DNA from: Burkholderia sp. 4M9327F10
GTDB taxonomy: Bacteria > Pseudomonadota > Gammaproteobacteria > Burkholderiales > Burkholderiaceae
Direction: 5' to 3'
Length of the DNA stretch: 41,761 nucleotides
Assembly (NCBI RefSeq): GCF_005503145.1
Contig: NZ_SCNV01000067.1
Span: forward strand, 1 to 41,761
In this document: positions 38,988-41,761 of the stretch, piece by piece
How positions within the stretch are numbered: the first letter of the stretch is position 1
How the letters are laid out: the number at the start of each line of letters is the position of its first letter
Notes under the pieces: model-generated
The model's input: the letters and a program-made list of their open reading frames with translations, nothing else
Databases searched by the model: none
What the model was told of the DNA's origin: nothing
Program-made: the position numbers and the translations under genes

Positions 38988-39746
38988 TTACTTCGGTTGC
39001 ATGCGGATCGCACCGTCGAGGCGGATCACTTCGCCGTTGAGCATCGGATTGTCGAAGATCTGCTTGGCGAGCATGGCGTATTCCACCGGCTTGCCCAGAC
39101 GCGGCGGGAACGGAACCATGGCGCCGAGCGCATCCTGCACTTCTTGCGGCATGCCGAGCAGCATCGGTGTTTCGAAGATGCCCGGTGCAATCGTCATCAC
39201 ACGGATCGCGTTGCGTGACAGGTCGCGTGCGATCGGCAGCGTCATGCCGACTACGCCGCTTTTCGATGCCGCATAGGCTGCCTGGCCGATCTGGCCATCG
39301 AACGCGGCCACCGACGCGGTATTGATAATCACGCCGCGCTCGCCATTCGCATTCGGCTCGTTCTTCGCCATTGCCGCAGCGGCGAGGCGAATCATGTTGA
39401 AGGTGCCGATCAGGTTGATCGAGATGGTCCGCGTGAACGAATCGAGCGGATGCGGGCCGTCCTTGCCGACCGTCTTGATGGCCGGCGCCACGCCCGCGCA
39501 GTTGATCAGCCCGCGCAACGTGCCGAGCTTCGTCGCGGCCTCAACTGCCTGGGTGGCGTCATCCTCACGGCTCACATCGCACTTCACGAATACACCGCCC
39601 AGTTCCTGCGCGAGCGCAGTGCCGGCGTCGTGATTCAGGTCGGCGACCACGATCTTGCCGCCTTCTGCCGCGAACAGGCGCGCCGTGGCGGCGCCCAGGC
39701 CCGATGCACCGCCGGTGATCAGGAATACGTTGTCACGAATCTCCAT
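38988..39746 (-). CDS. 3-hydroxyacyl-CoA dehydrogenase type II-like SDR
   Basis: 252-residue short-chain dehydrogenase related to human HSD17B10 and bacterial 3-hydroxy-2-methylbutyryl-CoA dehydrogenases of isoleucine and fatty-acid breakdown. The cofactor site is TGGASGLGAATA, with Asp in VVADLNHD favouring NAD. NCAGVAPAIKT, the catalytic NTASVAAFDGQIGQAAYAASK (Ser, Tyr, Lys), TIAPGIFETPML and the ending EVIRLDGAIRMQP match that subfamily. AAGGAG lies upstream of the ATG. It is a single-gene unit here. Confidence 0.9.
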   Translation of the reverse strand: MEIRDNVFLITGGASGLGAATARLFAAEGGKIVVADLNHDAGTALAQELGGVFVKCDVSREDDATQAVEAATKLGTLRGLINCAGVAPAIKTVGKDGPHPLDSFTRTISINLIGTFNMIRLAAAAMAKNEPNANGERGVIINTASVAAFDGQIGQAAYAASKSGVVGMTLPIARDLSRNAIRVMTIAPGIFETPMLLGMPQEVQDALGAMVPFPPRLGKPVEYAMLAKQIFDNPMLNGEVIRLDGAIRMQPK

Positions 39747-40013
39747 GTCTTCTCCTTGAATTCAGTTCAGTCATCGTCAGGATCGAATATCTTTTCGATG
39801 GTCGATTGTAACGGCTGTGCTGCAGCGCGGAAAGCAAAAGGGCGGGTTGTTGCACCGGAGTGGTGCGCTGGTGAGGGGTGGGGTTTGTTTTGGATAACTG
39901 AGCAAATAGGTGTGGCACAGGCAGCGAGAAGCAGTGACATCTTTGGACGGCGCATTGAACGAATCAGGTGGCGGTGTTGCGCCGTGACCCAACTGGCATT
40001 GTGAGGCATCAAT
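39747..40013 (-). promoter_or_regulatory. Upstream region of the SDR gene
   Basis: With the adk terminator and tail this makes a 366-bp gap without a gene. A minus-strand TACAAT (39810-39805) is a good -10 candidate with a weak TTTCCG 17 bp upstream. An imperfect ATCGAA/TTCGAT inverted repeat lies between it and the gene (about 39782-39799). Nothing else is recognisable. Confidence 0.4.
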
Positions 40014-40039
40014 AAAAAACCCGCCCATTTGGGCGGGTT
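40014..40039 (-). terminator. Intrinsic terminator after adk
   Basis: AACCCGCCC (40018-40026), loop ATTT, GGGCGGGTT (40031-40039). Read on the minus strand, the stem is followed by a run of T. Confidence 0.9.
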
Positions 40040-40112
40040 CTCGTGAAGCGGGGTCTTGCGTCTCGCTGAGCGGAGCAGTGTCGAGGGCGCGAACGCTGCC
40101 CGGCCCACCTGC

Positions 40113-40778
40113 TTACTTCAACGCCTCGAAGACGCGGGCACGGATTTCATCCACGCTGCCGAGGCCGGAAATAGCGCGGTACTGCGGCGCCTTCAGGCTG
40201 CTCGTTGCATCGCCGTGCTTCGCCCACGTGTTGTAGTACTCAATGAGCGGCTTGGTCTGTGCGACGTACACGTCCAGGCGCTTCTTGACCGTTTCTTCCT
40301 TGTCGTCGTCGCGCTGGATCAGCGGCTCGCCGGTGACGTCGTCGACGTTTTCGACCTTCGGCGGGTTGAACTTGACGTGATAGGTACGGCCCGACGCAGC
40401 GTGGACGCGGCGGCCGCTCATGCGCACGATGATCTCGTCGAACGGCACGTCGATTTCCAGCACGTAGTCGATCGCGACGCCCGCCTGCTTCATGGCTTCC
40501 GCCTGCGGCAGCGTGCGCGGGAAGCCGTCGAACAGATAGCCGTTCGCGCAGTCCGCTTCCTTCAGACGCTCCTTGACGAGGTTGATGATCAGCTCGTCCG
40601 GCACCAGTTCGCCGGCGTCCATGAAACGCTTCGCTTCAACGCCGAGCGGCGAGCCGGCCTTGACGGCCGCACGCAGCATGTCGCCGGTGGAAATTTGCGG
40701 AATGCCGAACTTTTCCTTGATGAAGGTTGCCTGAGTGCCCTTGCCCGCTCCGGGAGCACCCAACAGGATTAAACGCAT
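40113..40778 (-). CDS. adk: Adenylate kinase
   Basis: 221-residue enzyme that interconverts ATP + AMP and 2 ADP. The P-loop is LLGAPGAGKGTQA, then STGDMLRAAV, YLFDGFPRTLPQAEAM, GRRVHAASGRTYHVKFNPPK and QRDDDKEETVKKRL. It is the long-LID bacterial form, and the LID lacks the zinc-binding cysteines of Gram-positive enzymes. GGAGA lies upstream of the ATG. It follows kdsB with a 218-bp gap and has its own strong terminator. Confidence 0.98.
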   Translation of the reverse strand: MRLILLGAPGAGKGTQATFIKEKFGIPQISTGDMLRAAVKAGSPLGVEAKRFMDAGELVPDELIINLVKERLKEADCANGYLFDGFPRTLPQAEAMKQAGVAIDYVLEIDVPFDEIIVRMSGRRVHAASGRTYHVKFNPPKVENVDDVTGEPLIQRDDDKEETVKKRLDVYVAQTKPLIEYYNTWAKHGDATSSLKAPQYRAISGLGSVDEIRARVFEALK

Positions 40779-40996
40779 GTGATATCTCCAGATCTATGTG
40801 AATTCTTTCGTGGCGCGACGCTTGAGGTTATCTGCGCGTTGGCTTCAGGGGGCCCGCATCGAGCCGGCCGCAATGCGCCTCGCGCTGCACGTCTATGACG
40901 ACGGCGCTGCAAGGGGGACAGCGGGACGACCGGACAAACCCTGACGAACGATCATTGCAGATGGTGCGCACAACCGTTTGATTATGCCATGGGTTT

Positions 40997-41761
40997 TTAC
41001 GCGGACGGATCGAATAACGACCTTACGCGGGCGAGGTCGGCGGGGGTATCGACGCCTGGCAGCGGCACGTCGTCAGTGACGAGGACGGCAATCCGCTCGC
41101 CATGCCACATCGCGCGCAGTTGTTCGAGCGCCTCGACCTGCTCGATCGGCGAATGCGCGAGCGTGGGATAGGAGCGCAGAAACTTTGCACGATATGCATA
41201 CAGTCCGATATGCCGGTAAACCGTCGCAGGGGCCGGCGGGGCAGGCATGGCGGCGATTTCGGGCCAGTGCGGCTGCCAGGCGTCGCGCGCCCAGGGGATC
41301 GGCGCGCGGGAGAAGTACAGCGCTATGCCGCGTGCGTCGAGGACGACCTTGACGACGTTCGGAGTGAAGATTTCGGCGGGGTCGCTGATCGGGTGAGCCG
41401 CCGTCGCAATGGCGCAGCCGGGATTGGCGGCGAGGTGCGACGCAACGCCGCACACCAGCGCGGGATCGATCAGCGGTTCGTCGCCCTGCACGTTGACGAC
41501 GAGCGTGTCGTCGCTCCAGCCGAAATGGGCCGCCACTTCCGCGAGACGGTCGGTGCCCGACGGATGGTCGGCGCGCGTCAGCATGGCTTCAATGCCGTGT
41601 TCGCGTGCGACATCGAGGACCGCTTGCGCATCCGAGGCGATCAGCACCTGCTGGGCACCGGAGGCCAGTGCGCGTTCCGCGACGCGCACGACCATCGGCT
41701 TGCCGCCAATGTCGGCGAGCGGTTTGTTGGGCAGGCGGGTCGAGGCGAGCCGTGCCGGAAC
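40997..41761 (-). CDS. kdsB: 3-deoxy-manno-octulosonate cytidylyltransferase, N-terminus beyond the window
   Basis: At least 254 residues are visible. The enzyme activates KDO as CMP-KDO for lipopolysaccharide inner core. The frame is open to the window edge with VPARLASTRLPNKPLADIGG, so only the first few residues are missing. VNVQGDEPLIDPALV, FTPNVVKVVLD, YFSRAPIPW, YRHIGLYAYRAKFL and EQVEALEQLRAMWHGERI are typical. An internal ATG at 41695 is part of the conserved GGKPMVVRVAERA and is not the start. It is upstream of adk on the same strand. Confidence 0.96.
   Translation of the reverse strand, partial: VPARLASTRLPNKPLADIGGKPMVVRVAERALASGAQQVLIASDAQAVLDVAREHGIEAMLTRADHPSGTDRLAEVAAHFGWSDDTLVVNVQGDEPLIDPALVCGVASHLAANPGCAIATAAHPISDPAEIFTPNVVKVVLDARGIALYFSRAPIPWARDAWQPHWPEIAAMPAPPAPATVYRHIGLYAYRAKFLRSYPTLAHSPIEQVEALEQLRAMWHGERIAVLVTDDVPLPGVDTPADLARVRSLFDPSA

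Noticed and set aside
36453..41761. Novel defence or secretion system in the right third
   Set aside because: All genes are recognisable housekeeping or core metabolic genes in an order familiar from Burkholderiaceae.

Overview
This is a chromosomal window from a GC-rich betaproteobacterium of the family Burkholderiaceae, most likely Paraburkholderia or a close relative. The assignment rests on GC content well above 60%, on kynA-kynU-kynB with a divergent Lrp-type regulator, and on housekeeping genes and an order (murB, argF, DUF3579, rpsT, murJ, SirB1-like, adk, kdsB) that I recall from that group. No database was searched. I saw no tRNA, rRNA, CRISPR array, phage or insertion sequence.

1-10.2 kb, accessory sugar-alcohol module. 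An 11-bp tandem repeat fills the left edge. It is followed by a D-arabinitol/mannitol-type long-chain dehydrogenase on the minus strand. Divergent from it are an AraC-type regulator and a tight run of six genes: periplasmic binding protein, two-domain ABC ATPase, permease, zinc-dependent polyol dehydrogenase of the erythritol/L-threitol type, FGGY kinase, and an SDR resembling dicarbonyl/L-xylulose reductase. Together they would import a tetritol or pentitol, oxidise it to a ketose and phosphorylate it. A strong hairpin closes the run, and the last stop codon lies in its loop.

10.2-13.8 kb, tryptophan to anthranilate. kynA, kynU and kynB form a minus-strand operon, with a divergent Lrp/AsnC regulator (kynR-like) across a 131-bp AT-rich region.

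13.8-25.7 kb, mixed housekeeping and redox genes: flavin reductase, msrA, a DUF72 protein with a clamp-binding-like QLDLF motif, cfa, pdxH, tcdA, cnoX, a pirin, a vapBC toxin-antitoxin pair with an unusually clear promoter/operator, eamA, amiC and tsaE.

25.7-32.3 kb: queG, then ogt-xerD (overlapping), an acyl-CoA synthetase that appears to start at TTG, a YbaK-like deacylase, plsY and yajQ.

32.4-41.8 kb, core genes: murB, argF, DUF3579, rpsT with a long predicted leader, murJ-SirB1 (overlapping), a type II 3-hydroxyacyl-CoA dehydrogenase, adk and kdsB. kdsB runs off the right edge. Good intrinsic terminators separate several of these units.

No wholly new multi-gene system stands out. The best leads are the polyol module, the vapBC operator, three apparently leaderless genes, the structured rpsT leader, a possible non-ATG start for argF, and the DUF72 clamp motif.
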